Shown here piece after piece: positions 7,019 through 14,651 of a stretch of 23,879 nt of DNA; positions within the stretch are counted from its first letter, which is position 1, and each line of letters starts with the position of its first letter. Source of the DNA: Helicobacter sp. (GTDB lineage Bacteria > Campylobacterota > Campylobacteria > Campylobacterales > Helicobacteraceae). The stretch is from NCBI RefSeq assembly GCF_014799995.1, contig NZ_JAAVGY010000027.1, positions 1 through 23,879 of the forward strand. The letters run 5' to 3'. The notes below the pieces were generated by a model that worked only from the letters and a program-made list of their open reading frames with translations, searched no databases and was not told the DNA's origin. Both the position numbers and the translations under genes were made by a program.

Positions 7019-7883
7019 ATAAAAAATATTTCTTTGCAGTCCTTGCAGCTGCACTTTACGCAATAAGTATCCCATTTTCTAAAATTCTACTCCAATTTAT
7101 AGAGCCTACAATGATGGCAGGGCTTTTATATATCGGTGCGGGGCTTGGTATGGTTATAGTTTCTTTTGTCAAAAAGAAGATAAATGCACCACAAGAACAA
7201 TCGTTATCTAAAAAACAGCTTCCCTTTATTATCGCAATGATTTTATTAGATATTTTAGCACCGATATGTCTGTTGATTGGCTTAAAAACAACAAATGCAA
7301 GCAATGCTTCTTTATTGAACAATTTTGAAATAGTCGCTACTGCCGTTATTGCGCTCTGTTTATTTAAAGAAAAAATTAGTATTAGATTATGGATTGGAAT
7401 ATTTTTATTACCATATCTTGTATTTTGTTATCCGTTGATGAGATTGATGATTTTAAATTTTCAATGGGTTTTTTGTTTGTGCTTCTTGCTTGTATTTTTT
7501 GGGGAACAGAAAACAACTGCACAAGGGTATTATCAAAAAATAATCCATTGCAAATTGTTTTGTTAAAAGGTATATTTTCAGGCAGTGGTTCATTAATCAT
7601 CGCTTTATGTATTGGTGAGAAGATACCCCAAACCTTATGGGTGATTTTATCGGTTTTGTTATTGGGATTTGTTGCCTATGGTTTAAGTATTTTCTTTTAT
7701 ACTTATGCTCAAAGGACTTTGGGGGCTGCAAGGACTAGTGCATACTATGCAATCACTCCATTTATAGGGACAGGATTATCATTTCTAATTTTCAAAAATG
7801 CACCCACTTATTTTTATTTTATCGCGCTTATTTTTATGATTATTGGTGCATTTCTATCCTCAAGTGATGAGAAGCTGTTTTAG
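7019..7883 (+). pseudogene. DMT/EamA-family transporter, start lost and frameshifted
   Basis: The conceptual product is a drug/metabolite transporter (EamA type) of about 288 residues with roughly ten hydrophobic segments. Its beginning, KKYFFAVLAAALYAISIPFS, is read from 7021. Two lesions are visible. First, the expected ATG before AAAAAATAT reads AT only (7019-7020), with a stop TAA at 7015-7017 in the frame, so one G seems lost. Second, the frame shifts at the T run 7402-7406: the first half reads to WIGIF, and the second half continues in another frame as FITISCILLSVDEIDDFKF to the TAG at 7881. One extra T would join them. The first in-frame ATG now is 7111, and that frame stops at 7564-7566. 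The substrate is unknown. Sequencing error at homopolymers is the main alternative. Confidence 0.85.
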
Positions 7884-7978
7884 TGCTAAAGAATCAATAA
7901 ATCAAAAAGAGCTGATTGATAGATTGGCAAATGAGCTCATTGGTTTTAGTACTAAAGAATCAATGAATTAAAAAGAGC
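7877..7978 (+). repeat. Direct repeat pair, 36 nt, 66-nt period
   Basis: The segment 7877-7912 recurs at 7943-7978 with three transitions only. Both begin GTTTTAGT and end AAAAAGAGC. The first copy includes the stop codon of the transporter pseudogene. The second lies in noncoding sequence, so the 3' end of that gene seems to have been duplicated. Confidence 0.8.
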
Positions 7979-8193
7979 AGGGCGAGTGGCGTGCTATCTA
8001 TTTGATAATTTTTAGATGAATCAATATTTCAAGCGGTGAAAGTTTGAAATGTGGAGACATAAAAATAGCAATAGAAAATAGGAGAATCAAAATTACTAAT
8101 TCAAAACACGAGGTAGAAGCATTGATATTTTGCAAAAATTAGCTTTCAATAAAAGCTTGGAGATAAAATTTATTGATTAAGAGACTTGCAGGT
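7979..8193. other. Gene-poor stretch with a short startless open frame
   Basis: Between the transporter pseudogene and sodC there is no convincing gene. An open frame on the plus strand runs from 8020 (after a TGA) to the TAG at 8140-8142, 40 codons, including SGESLKCGDIKIAIENRR. It has no ATG or GTG start and no ribosome site. It may be the remnant of a lost gene; no family was recognised. Confidence 0.3.
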
Positions 8194-8221
8194 AAAACTA
8201 GAATCCCAAGATTCTAGTTTT
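8194..8221 (-). terminator. Terminator of sodC
   Basis: A perfect 12-bp stem (AAAACTAGAATC at 8194-8205 with GATTCTAGTTTT at 8210-8221) has a four-base loop. It lies ten bases beyond the sodC stop on the minus strand. Its symmetrical A/T ends would allow action on both strands. Confidence 0.8.
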
Positions 8222-8230
8222 GTTTTCGTG

Positions 8231-8773
8231 TTATTGAATCACACCGCAAACCATTCTAGCACCGCCGCCGCCAAGTGCTGCTGGAGTATCGTGATGATTA
8301 TCGCCCCCCACATGAATCATTAAAGAATGGTTTTTTAACTCCGCTAGAGTTTTGACTTTTGGAGATAGAACAGGATTGTTTGCATTTCCCTTTTCATCAA
8401 CATAGAGTGCAGGTAAATCCCCAATGTGTCCTGCATCACTCCAGGGGTAAGAATGGGTGTTTGTCTTGTATTTATCCCAATGTCCGCCCGCTTTCATCCC
8501 TAAGCCTTTATCAGTTGCACCACAATCAGGATTTTCGTGGATATGGAATCCATGCAAACCGCTCGCGATTCCTTGTAGATTAGGATAGAACGCCACACCA
8601 TATTTTGTTTCCACTGCTACCACTTCACCTACATTTTTTGTGCCCTCTTGTGAGAGTGCATTCATAGGAATTACCAAATGATTTTTTTCGCTTTTTGGAT
8701 TATAAATATCTGCGCTCAAAGCCATACTTGCGACTAATCCAATACCTAATGTGCCTACTAAAAGTTTTTTCAT
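8231..8773 (-). CDS. sodC: Cu,Zn superoxide dismutase, periplasmic
   Basis: SodC converts superoxide to peroxide and oxygen in the periplasm. It has 180 residues, with a signal peptide at 1-20 (MKKLL, hydrophobic stretch, ASMALSA). Copper ligands are H77, H79 (GFHIHENPDC), bridging H98 and H154 (HVGGDNHH). Zinc ligands are H98, H107, H116 and D119. C84 and C176 form the family disulfide. The late block GGGGARMVCGVI matches bacterial SodC. The start follows AAGGAAAA. It is a single gene with its own promoter and terminator. Together with the cytochrome c peroxidase at 22778-23809 it suggests an envelope aimed at oxidant defence. Confidence 0.97.
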   Translation of the reverse strand: MKKLLVGTLGIGLVASMALSADIYNPKSEKNHLVIPMNALSQEGTKNVGEVVAVETKYGVAFYPNLQGIASGLHGFHIHENPDCGATDKGLGMKAGGHWDKYKTNTHSYPWSDAGHIGDLPALYVDEKGNANNPVLSPKVKTLAELKNHSLMIHVGGDNHHDTPAALGGGGARMVCGVIQ

Positions 8774-8820
8774 TATTTTTCCTTTATTGTTGATTATGCT
8801 ATTTGTGCAATAGCATTCAA

Positions 8821-8826
8821 ATTATA
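8821..8826 (-). promoter_or_regulatory. Promoter -10 box of sodC
   Basis: On the minus strand a perfect TATAAT follows CTTGAT and lies about 48 bases before the sodC ATG, which predicts a leader of about 40 bases. Confidence 0.65.
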
Positions 8827-8905
8827 ATCAAGGTTAAGTTTAAAATTGCTTTAGAAGCACTTGAATTTTGTATCTCAATTAAGCTTTTGCTTTATCTAAA
8901 AAGAA

Positions 8906-9496
8906 CTAAATCGCATTTTCTCCATTCTGCGGAATTGTATTGGCAGGAGTTTGTTGCGATTCTTTCTCCTCTTCAAAGGGTGGTCCTTTTTGTAATAGTT
9001 GTGTGAGTGTTGCGGCTTTTTGGGGCGTCATTTTAGCAAGGATTTTGCTCATCACTTTGGTATCAAGAGCGAATAAAATTTCAGCAGCCTCTGCATCTGG
9101 TAAGGTTTCTAAGATTGCGGCAGATTTAGAATCTTTCATACCCGCATAAGTTTCCCCCACTTTGCTTTGTGTTGCCCCGCGAATCTGCTTTAAGACTTCC
9201 TCATTACGTTTGAGCAAACGCGTAATCTTCGCCTCCCTTTCTTCTATTTCTTTTTGTGCTTCATTTAAGGCAATTTCACGTTTTTTTAAATCCGCTTCTT
9301 TTTGGTCTAGGACATTTTGGGTTGCACTTTGCAGGGCTTGGAGGGCTTGCTGTTGCTCATCAATTCTTTCAATTTCTTGAAGAATCTCTGCTTTACGTTG
9401 TTCAAAAATAATATTGCAATCAATCACCCCACGTTTTTCAGTTGCCCCTATGGGTAATATTCCCAAGATTAAAATGTATAGAATCCATTGTTTCAT
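8906..9496 (-). CDS. MotE-like periplasmic flagellar protein (MgtE N-terminal-like domain)
   Basis: This is a 196-residue protein with an N-terminal export signal or anchor (WILYILILGILPIGA, 4-18). A long coiled coil rich in Glu, Gln and Lys follows (about 36-110), then an MgtE_N-like helical domain (SKSAAILETLPDAEAAEILF, about 122-141, to LTQLLQKG near 170), and a Pro/Gln-rich tail. This architecture matches MotE-type proteins encoded beside fliJ in Campylobacterota; in alpha-proteobacteria MotE is a chaperone for a motor protein. It starts within the fliJ stop (ATGA overlap) after AAGGAAC, so it is co-translated with fliJ. The role here is inferred from domain and place. Confidence 0.8.
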   Translation of the reverse strand: MKQWILYILILGILPIGATEKRGVIDCNIIFEQRKAEILQEIERIDEQQQALQALQSATQNVLDQKEADLKKREIALNEAQKEIEEREAKITRLLKRNEEVLKQIRGATQSKVGETYAGMKDSKSAAILETLPDAEAAEILFALDTKVMSKILAKMTPQKAATLTQLLQKGPPFEEEKESQQTPANTIPQNGENAI

Positions 9497-9918
9497 TGTT
9501 GTTCCTTGTGGTTTGCATAAAGCATAACAGAGATTTCATCTAAGTCTTTAGTCTCTTGTTTTTTTGCCTGCTCAATCATCTTTTTTATCTCTAAGCCATC
9601 TAAATATTTTGCTTTTTCAAATTCAATATTTTGCACTCTAAAGTATTCTTGCAATTCTTGCTTTTTATGTTTTAGTTGAGACAATTCTTGCATTTTAAAG
9701 TCAATGGTTTGACGAAATTCGTCTTTGTGATGCGTAAAAGTCAAAAAGGCTTGATAAATTCCACTTTTGGGCTCTTGAAGTGTTGCAAACTCACGCACAA
9801 GTGCGTCAATTTCACTTTGTTTTGCACTAATGGCTTGTGCATTTTTTTGTAGCATTATTTCAGCCTCATCTACCTTTTTTTTGCGCAATAAGACGAGTTG
9901 CGTGAATTTTGTTTTCAT
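9493..9918 (-). CDS. fliJ: FliJ-like flagellar export protein
   Basis: This small protein (141 residues) is almost wholly coiled coil. It starts KTKFTQLVLLRKKKVDEAEI, typical of FliJ, which links the FliI ATPase to the FlhA export gate of the flagellar type III system and escorts late chaperones. Sequence identity in this family is low, so the call rests on length, charge pattern, coiled coil and place between purA and the motE-like gene, an order I recall from H. pylori and C. jejuni. It begins 15 bases after purA and overlaps the next gene by four bases. Confidence 0.8.
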   Translation of the reverse strand: MKTKFTQLVLLRKKKVDEAEIMLQKNAQAISAKQSEIDALVREFATLQEPKSGIYQAFLTFTHHKDEFRQTIDFKMQELSQLKHKKQELQEYFRVQNIEFEKAKYLDGLEIKKMIEQAKKQETKDLDEISVMLYANHKEQQ

Positions 9919-9933
9919 TCATATTCCAAAAGT

Positions 9934-11190
9934 CTATCTGAAAATCGTATCATTCCTATCTGGACTCGTAGAAATCATTTTGATTTTTACCCCAATGAAC
10001 TTTTCTAATGCCAAGATATAGTCTTTTGCATTTTGTGGCAGCTTATCAAATTCCCTTATACAAGCGGTTTTATCCCACCCTTGAAAAGTTTGATAAATGG
10101 GCTTGATATTCGTTAAATTACTTGGGAACTCCTCTAAACGTTCGCCTTTTTCATTTTCGTATGCAATGCAGACTTTGATTTCTTCAAAACCATCTAAGAC
10201 ATCTAATTTCATCATTGCTAGTGCGCTTGCTCCATTGAGGCGGCAAGCATATTTTACAGCCATTGCATCTAGCCAGCCACAACGTCTAGCGCGCCCCGTT
10301 GTTACACCAAATTCACTGCCTTTGTTGCGTAGATTCTCACCAATGATACCCGTATCTTCTGTTGGGAATGGACCATTGCCCACGCGTGTGCAATAAGCCT
10401 TAATGATACCAATCACTTCTCCTAGCTCACGCGGTGCGATTCCTGTTCCGCTACACGCACCAGCGGAGATTGTAGTAGAGCTTGTAACAAAAGGATAAGT
10501 GCCAAAGTCAATATCTAGCATACTTCCTTGTGCGCCCTCGCATAGAATCTTTTCTCCTTTGTCCATTGCTTGCCAAAGCATATTGGTAGTATTTGCCAAG
10601 AAAGGCAAAAGCACCTTTGCGTAAGATTCTAATTCTTTCTCAAGACTTTCTAATGTTGGAATCTCTGTTTTAAATCCTCTGCTTACAAGATCCTCAAGCT
10701 TTTCTAGCACTTTTTTGGCAAGGGCTTTTGTGTCTTTTAACTCCTCAATACGAATCCCTTTGCGTGAAACTTTATCGGTATAGGTTGGTCCGATTCCTTT
10801 ACAAGTCGTGCCAATAGCCTGTTTGGCTTGTTGTTCGCTTAGTTTGTCTAGCATTTCGTGATAAGGTAGAATCAAGTGCGCCTTTGTGCTGATAAACAAT
10901 CTCCCTTGCAGTCCGCCATACATTTCTTTGAATTGTTTCATTTCTTCAATGAGTGCGCTCGGGCTAATCACTACTCCATTGCCAATAATATTTTTGCATT
11001 GGGGATACAAAACCCCAGAGGGAATCAAGTGCAGGGCATATTTTTTGCCATCTACTACAATAGTGTGTCCTGCGTTATGTCCGCCTTGATAGCGCACCAC
11101 ATAGTCATAATTGCGGGCAAGCAAATCTACCATTTTTCCTTTGCCCTCATCGCCCCATTGAATCCCAACAATTAAATCTGCTTTGCTCAT
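9934..11190 (-). CDS. purA: Adenylosuccinate synthetase
   Basis: PurA joins IMP and aspartate with GTP to form adenylosuccinate, the first step from IMP to AMP. Counting from the chosen start there are 418 residues. The signature QWGDEGKGK is at 11-19 with the catalytic D14, H42 follows in GGHNAGHT, and GIGPTYTDKVSRKGIR is the second signature. Three starts are possible in a row: GTG 11196, ATG 11193 and ATG 11190. AAGGAG ends at 11198, so the ATG at 11190 has the best spacing (about five to seven bases) and is chosen. The hisZ-like gene upstream ends at 11193, so the two genes all but overlap. Confidence 0.96.
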   Translation of the reverse strand: MSKADLIVGIQWGDEGKGKMVDLLARNYDYVVRYQGGHNAGHTIVVDGKKYALHLIPSGVLYPQCKNIIGNGVVISPSALIEEMKQFKEMYGGLQGRLFISTKAHLILPYHEMLDKLSEQQAKQAIGTTCKGIGPTYTDKVSRKGIRIEELKDTKALAKKVLEKLEDLVSRGFKTEIPTLESLEKELESYAKVLLPFLANTTNMLWQAMDKGEKILCEGAQGSMLDIDFGTYPFVTSSTTISAGACSGTGIAPRELGEVIGIIKAYCTRVGNGPFPTEDTGIIGENLRNKGSEFGVTTGRARRCGWLDAMAVKYACRLNGASALAMMKLDVLDGFEEIKVCIAYENEKGERLEEFPSNLTNIKPIYQTFQGWDKTACIREFDKLPQNAKDYILALEKFIGVKIKMISTSPDRNDTIFR

Positions 11191-11192
11191 CA

Positions 11193-12077
11193 TCACTCCT
11201 TAATATATTGTATTAGATTGTCTGTATAGATTCCAAATCCGCACGCATTCTGCCCCAAAATCTCATATTCTCCGCCCAAAATCAATGTAACATTTTCTGC
11301 AAAGAATCTAAAACACAAGCCCTTATAATAACTCATTGGAGCATAATATAATGGTGAGATAATGCAATGCGTATAATGAAAATTGGCTGCCAAATGATAG
11401 AGACGTTCTAACTCTTCTTTAAGAATATTTGGCAAGTCGTGTTTAGAATCTTGCAAAAATTTCTCTAAGGATTCTTTATTATGCACTTGCAAAAGTCTTG
11501 CCATTAAGGGATTTGCACATTCTATTGCTCCCACATCAATTTTTTCAAAAGCAACAAGAGGAATCCCGAAAATTTCTGCGCAAATTTGCGGAATCTTAAC
11601 ATTTGCTAATTGTAAGAAAACCTTTTGAGAATCGGAATCTGACAACTCTGTAAGATGTGTGATTCCCTTTAAAATTTGCAAAGAAATTTCAAGAAAAGGC
11701 AAAATATCACAATCTTCTAAATTTTCTACACCAATTTGATGCACTTCTGTTGTGGGATAAATAAAGATTGGTTGGATATAAAACCAACGTTTGCCAATAG
11801 CAGCTTCCCGCAAATGTGGAGCAAGCAGGCGAATCGTGTCAATCGTGGAATCGTTGCGTAAAGCAATCTGATGATTGTATTGATTGTTTGTGCGCACGAC
11901 TTCACGACTTTGCGTGTCTCTTTGGTATTCTAAGTAGGCAAAAGTCGGCGTTACAATCTCTTCATAACCCTTTTGATACAAAATTGCGCTTGCAAGATTC
12001 TCTAGTTCTCGCTTGGCTTTAGCGTTTTTGCCAAAGTAGAGTTTGCACCCCTGTGGTATTTCATGGCTTAAAATCAC
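11193..12077 (-). CDS. HisZ-like / histidyl-tRNA synthetase-like paralogue
   Basis: This 294-residue protein has the class II synthetase catalytic fold as used by HisZ: the start PQGCKLYFGKNAKAKRELEN, the motif-1-like region YEEIVTPTFAYLEY (about 38-51), the motif-2-like region LRNDSTIDTIRL, and the late glycine-rich strand LILGGEYEILG. It lacks a C-terminal anticodon-binding domain, so it should not charge tRNA. HisZ is the regulatory partner of short-form ATP phosphoribosyltransferase. Epsilonproteobacteria, as I recall, use the long, self-regulated HisG, so the role here is uncertain. It starts with GTG after AAGGAT and leads the operon with purA, fliJ and the motE-like gene. Confidence 0.75.
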   Translation of the reverse strand: MILSHEIPQGCKLYFGKNAKAKRELENLASAILYQKGYEEIVTPTFAYLEYQRDTQSREVVRTNNQYNHQIALRNDSTIDTIRLLAPHLREAAIGKRWFYIQPIFIYPTTEVHQIGVENLEDCDILPFLEISLQILKGITHLTELSDSDSQKVFLQLANVKIPQICAEIFGIPLVAFEKIDVGAIECANPLMARLLQVHNKESLEKFLQDSKHDLPNILKEELERLYHLAANFHYTHCIISPLYYAPMSYYKGLCFRFFAENVTLILGGEYEILGQNACGFGIYTDNLIQYIKE

Positions 12078-12109
12078 AAAATATCCTTATAAAAATCTCT
12101 AAAGAGCGC

Positions 12110-12118
12110 ATTGTAACA
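12110..12118 (-). promoter_or_regulatory. Extended -10 promoter of the hisZ-like/purA/fliJ operon
   Basis: On the minus strand TGTTACAAT gives an extended -10 (TGn before TACAAT), about 33 bases before the GTG start of the hisZ-like gene. The transcript would have a leader of roughly 25 bases. Confidence 0.6.
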
Positions 12119-12193
12119 TATTTTATCAGAAACTTTTATTTTTTGGTTTGTTTAAGTGATTTTATTGCGCAAAATTACGATTATTTGTGCAGA

Positions 12194-12205
12194 TTTTGCT
12201 ATAAT
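12194..12205 (+). promoter_or_regulatory. Extended -10 promoter of the Asn/Gln-rich gene
   Basis: TTTTGCTATAAT is an extended -10 (TGC before TATAAT). The predicted start near 12212 leaves a leader of about 20 bases with AAGGAG six bases before the ATG at 12232. The identical 12-mer recurs at 14511-14522. Confidence 0.75.
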
Positions 12206-12231
12206 TATAAATAAAATATAAGGAGAGGGTG

Positions 12232-12720
12232 ATGGCATTTAAGATTAACACACAGCCCTACATTAATCATTATCCGCAAGTTACACCAAGTGCGCCTGTG
12301 AGCAAGCCTAGTGTAGAGACTCCAATAAAAAACACAATCAAAACCGGGAATGCCACAACGACACCACAAGTAAAATATCCTTCGCACAATCTATTAAGCA
12401 AATATAATTCTGCTGGGTCTTATTACAATTCTCAAAGTGCGCTCAATCACCAATTAGGAATTAATAATAACACAAATTACAATGACGATGAGGGCAAACA
12501 AGCCCTAATACAAAATTTGCAACAACAAAGCAATGCCTTTAATCACGGAATCTCCAATAGTGGAGATTCTGCTTTGGGGTGGAGTGATGCACTCGGGCAG
12601 TATTTAAATTTAGATGATATTGCTTTACAGAAAAAGCTACAAGAACAGCAGGCAGAACAAGCCCAAAATGATTTTTTAAACGAACTTTTATGGAATCTTA
12701 AAAAGAATTTGACTTTGTAA
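12232..12720 (+). CDS. Hypothetical Asn/Gln-rich protein
   Basis: This is a 162-residue protein of unknown function. The first part (to about residue 60) is rich in Pro, Ser, Thr, Asn and Tyr and is likely disordered. The middle has Asn/Gln runs (GINNNTNYNDD, LQQQSNAFNH). The last 40 residues form an amphipathic, Gln-rich helix (LQKKLQEQQAEQAQ). There is no signal peptide or membrane segment. ATG at 12232 is preferred over GTG at 12229 because AGGAG is then six bases away. It stands alone between the divergent purA operon and hom, with its own strong promoter. A 9-bp hairpin (12548-12569) lies inside the coding sequence. No known family was recognised. Confidence 0.75.
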   Translation: MAFKINTQPYINHYPQVTPSAPVSKPSVETPIKNTIKTGNATTTPQVKYPSHNLLSKYNSAGSYYNSQSALNHQLGINNNTNYNDDEGKQALIQNLQQQSNAFNHGISNSGDSALGWSDALGQYLNLDDIALQKKLQEQQAEQAQNDFLNELLWNLKKNLTL

Positions 12721-12785
12721 TTTGTATTCCATTGTCTTTTTGTCTTGCTATTTTAAAGCAGAATCAATTTTCTTTTACCTTTAAA

Positions 12786-12794
12786 TGTTATAAT
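12786..12794 (+). promoter_or_regulatory. Extended -10 promoter of hom-yraN
   Basis: TGTTATAAT is an extended -10 box; TATAAT covers 12789-12794. Transcription from about 12801 rules out the TTG at 12794 as a start codon and supports the ATG at 12824 after AAGGAA. Confidence 0.75.
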
Positions 12795-12823
12795 TGAGCT
12801 TTAAAATTTGTGTAAGGAAAGTT

Positions 12824-14092
12824 ATGAAACAACTGACATTAGGGATTATTGGATTAGGCACGGTGGGTAGTAGCGTTGCAAAAATCTTGAAAAATAATCA
12901 AACGTTAATTGCTGCACGTGCGGGTTATGCGATTCGCATTAAACAAGGTGTCGTTAAAGATTTATCTAAAAGTCGCCAAGTGTTTGATTTTCCCATTACA
13001 AATGATGTGGATTCTATCCTAGAGGACCCAGAAATTGATATTGTCGTAGAATTAACCGGTGGTGTAGATACTCCCTTTGAGATTGCAAAAAAAGCCTTGC
13101 GCAATTCTAAAGCATTTGTAACTGCCAATAAAGCAATGCTTGCTTATCATCGCTATGAATTACAAAAAATTGCCGGAGATTTGCCTATTGGCTTTGAAGC
13201 AAGTGTTGCAGGTGGAATCCCGATTATTAAGGCATTGCGTGATGGATTGGGAGCAAATCATATTTTAAATATTTGCGGAATCATCAATGGCACTTGTAAT
13301 TTTATTTTAACCAAAATGAAAGAGCAGGGGGTAGAATATCAAGAGGTTTTACAAGAAGCGCAAGAGTTGGGTTATGCGGAAGCCGACCCTACATTTGATG
13401 TAGGTGGGTTTGATGCAGCACATAAATTATTAATTTTGGCGAGTATTGCTTATGGGATTGATGCGAAGCCAGAAGATGTTTTGATTGAGGGTATTACGGA
13501 AATTACACAAGAAGACATTGCCTTTGCCAAAGAATTTGGTTACCATTTAAAACTACTTGGAATCGCGAAAAAAGACGGAGAAGAAATAGAATTGCGTGTG
13601 CATCCTACATTGTTACCAAAAGAAGCAATGATTGGCAAAGTAGATGGCGTGATGAATGCGATTAGTGTCGTGGGCGATTGTGTGGGCGAGACACTTTATT
13701 ATGGTGCAGGAGCAGGTGGAAATGCAACTGCAAGTGCAGTAATTTCGGATATTATTGAGATTGCGCGCACCAAAAGTTCCCCTATGCTTGGGTTCAAAAC
13801 ACCAAGTGATAAGTTGCGCCTAAAGCCGCTAGACAAAATCATCAGTGCGTATTATTTGCGTATTTTGGTGCTTGATAAACCCGGAGTTTTGGCAAAAATT
13901 GCAACAATTTTTGGTGAAGTAGGAATCTCTATTGATACTTTTTTGCAACGCAAGGCAAAAGATAAAAATCATTCTACTTTGCTGCTTTCTACGCATTCTT
14001 GCAGTGAAGCAGAAATCAAAGTCGCTTTAAAACGCATTGGTGCTTTAGATGTTGTGCATGCGATTCCGGTTATGATTCGGATTGAAAAGTGA
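12824..14092 (+). CDS. hom: Homoserine dehydrogenase
   Basis: Hom reduces aspartate semialdehyde to homoserine, the branch point to threonine and methionine. It has 422 residues. The dinucleotide-binding motif GIIGLGTVG is at 7-15 and VVELTGG lies near 84-90. The catalytic domain includes NGTCNFILTKM and the signature DPTFDVGGFDAAHK with its conserved Asp and Lys. An ACT domain at the C-terminus (from LRILVLDKPGVLAKIATIFG, about 345 on) is the usual site for threonine feedback. The start is the ATG after AAGGAAAG. yraN follows after 20 bases, the arrangement I recall from H. pylori and C. jejuni. Confidence 0.96.
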   Translation: MKQLTLGIIGLGTVGSSVAKILKNNQTLIAARAGYAIRIKQGVVKDLSKSRQVFDFPITNDVDSILEDPEIDIVVELTGGVDTPFEIAKKALRNSKAFVTANKAMLAYHRYELQKIAGDLPIGFEASVAGGIPIIKALRDGLGANHILNICGIINGTCNFILTKMKEQGVEYQEVLQEAQELGYAEADPTFDVGGFDAAHKLLILASIAYGIDAKPEDVLIEGITEITQEDIAFAKEFGYHLKLLGIAKKDGEEIELRVHPTLLPKEAMIGKVDGVMNAISVVGDCVGETLYYGAGAGGNATASAVISDIIEIARTKSSPMLGFKTPSDKLRLKPLDKIISAYYLRILVLDKPGVLAKIATIFGEVGISIDTFLQRKAKDKNHSTLLLSTHSCSEAEIKVALKRIGALDVVHAIPVMIRIEK

Positions 14093-14112
14093 TTTAATTT
14101 TCAAGGGCTTTT

Positions 14113-14484
14113 GTGAAAGATAACAAAAATCTTTTTAACACGACACAGAAAGGCAAAGAAGCGGAAAATTTTGCGTGCAAGTTTCTGATAGAGCAAGGAT
14201 TTGCCATATTGGAACGAAATTTCCATACGCGTTTTGGTGAATTGGACATTGTGGCTAAAAAGAATGGAATCTTGCATTTTGTGGAGGTTAAAAGCGGCGT
14301 TGGATTTGAGCCTATCTATAATCTCACTCCTGCAAAATTAGAAAAACTTACCAAAACCTTGAATGTCTATTTGAATCAACAGCGCATTCAAGATCCCTAT
14401 TGCCTTAGCGCATTGGTTTTGTCTAAACAAGCTGTAAATGACGATTTCCGCGCACATTGGCTAGAAAATTTAACAATATTTTAG
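14113..14484 (+). CDS. yraN: YraN family (UPF0102) endonuclease-fold protein
   Basis: This is a 123-residue protein of the UPF0102 family with a restriction-endonuclease-like core: GKEAENFACKFLIEQGF (helix 1, Glu likely structural), then FGELDIVAKK and FVEVKSG, which match the E...D...ExK pattern of the fold. Its job is not settled; a role in recombination or Holliday junction processing has been proposed for relatives. The start is GTG, with AAGGG six bases before it. It is second in hom-yraN. In H. pylori I recall trxA next; here an accessory phase-variable gene follows instead. Confidence 0.9.
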   Translation: MKDNKNLFNTTQKGKEAENFACKFLIEQGFAILERNFHTRFGELDIVAKKNGILHFVEVKSGVGFEPIYNLTPAKLEKLTKTLNVYLNQQRIQDPYCLSALVLSKQAVNDDFRAHWLENLTIF

Positions 14485-14492
14485 TTTAACTC

Positions 14493-14522
14493 TTGCCGCC
14501 CCCCCCCCCATTTTGCTATAAT
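14493..14522 (+). promoter_or_regulatory. Promoter with C11 tract in its spacer
   Basis: The -10 box TATAAT is at 14517-14522 with TGC before it (extended -10). A run of eleven C (14499-14509) fills most of the spacer. A possible -35, TTGCCG (14493-14498), would be 18 bases from the -10 with C11 and 17 with C10. Changes in the tract would thus alter promoter strength. It serves the gene at 14652, leaving a leader of about 120 bases. Confidence 0.75.
14499..14509 (+). repeat. Homopolymer C11
   Basis: Eleven consecutive C stand between the yraN stop and the -10 box of the next gene, in an otherwise very AT-rich stretch. Such tracts vary in length by slipped-strand mispairing in Helicobacter and Campylobacter. 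Confidence 0.97.
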
Positions 14523-14651
14523 GCCTATTTTATTTTATGTTTTAAGATTTAATAAAGAAAATCTTATTGCAATAATTTACAAATAAAAACCAATGGAGTT
14601 TTTAATAAAAGAATCTCCAAGATAATAAAACACATTACAAGGAATCCACTA

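Noticed and set aside
7877..7978. CRISPR array
   Set aside because: Only two repeat units exist, the first overlaps a gene end, and no cas genes are present.
6826..8230. Genomic island integrated at tRNA-Ser
   Set aside because: No integrase gene and no repeated copy of the tRNA 3' end were found downstream in the window.
12548..12569. Terminator inside the Asn/Gln-rich gene
   Set aside because: The 9-bp hairpin is followed by mixed sequence without a T run and the frame continues across it.
12794..12823. TTG start extending homoserine dehydrogenase by 10 residues
   Set aside because: The codon starts on the last base of the TATAAT box, so it would lie upstream of the transcription start; the ATG at 12824 has AAGGAA.
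14593..14625. Ten-codon leader frame before the DUF2972-like gene
   Set aside because: No ribosome site precedes it and it shows no regulatory codon run, so it is probably chance.
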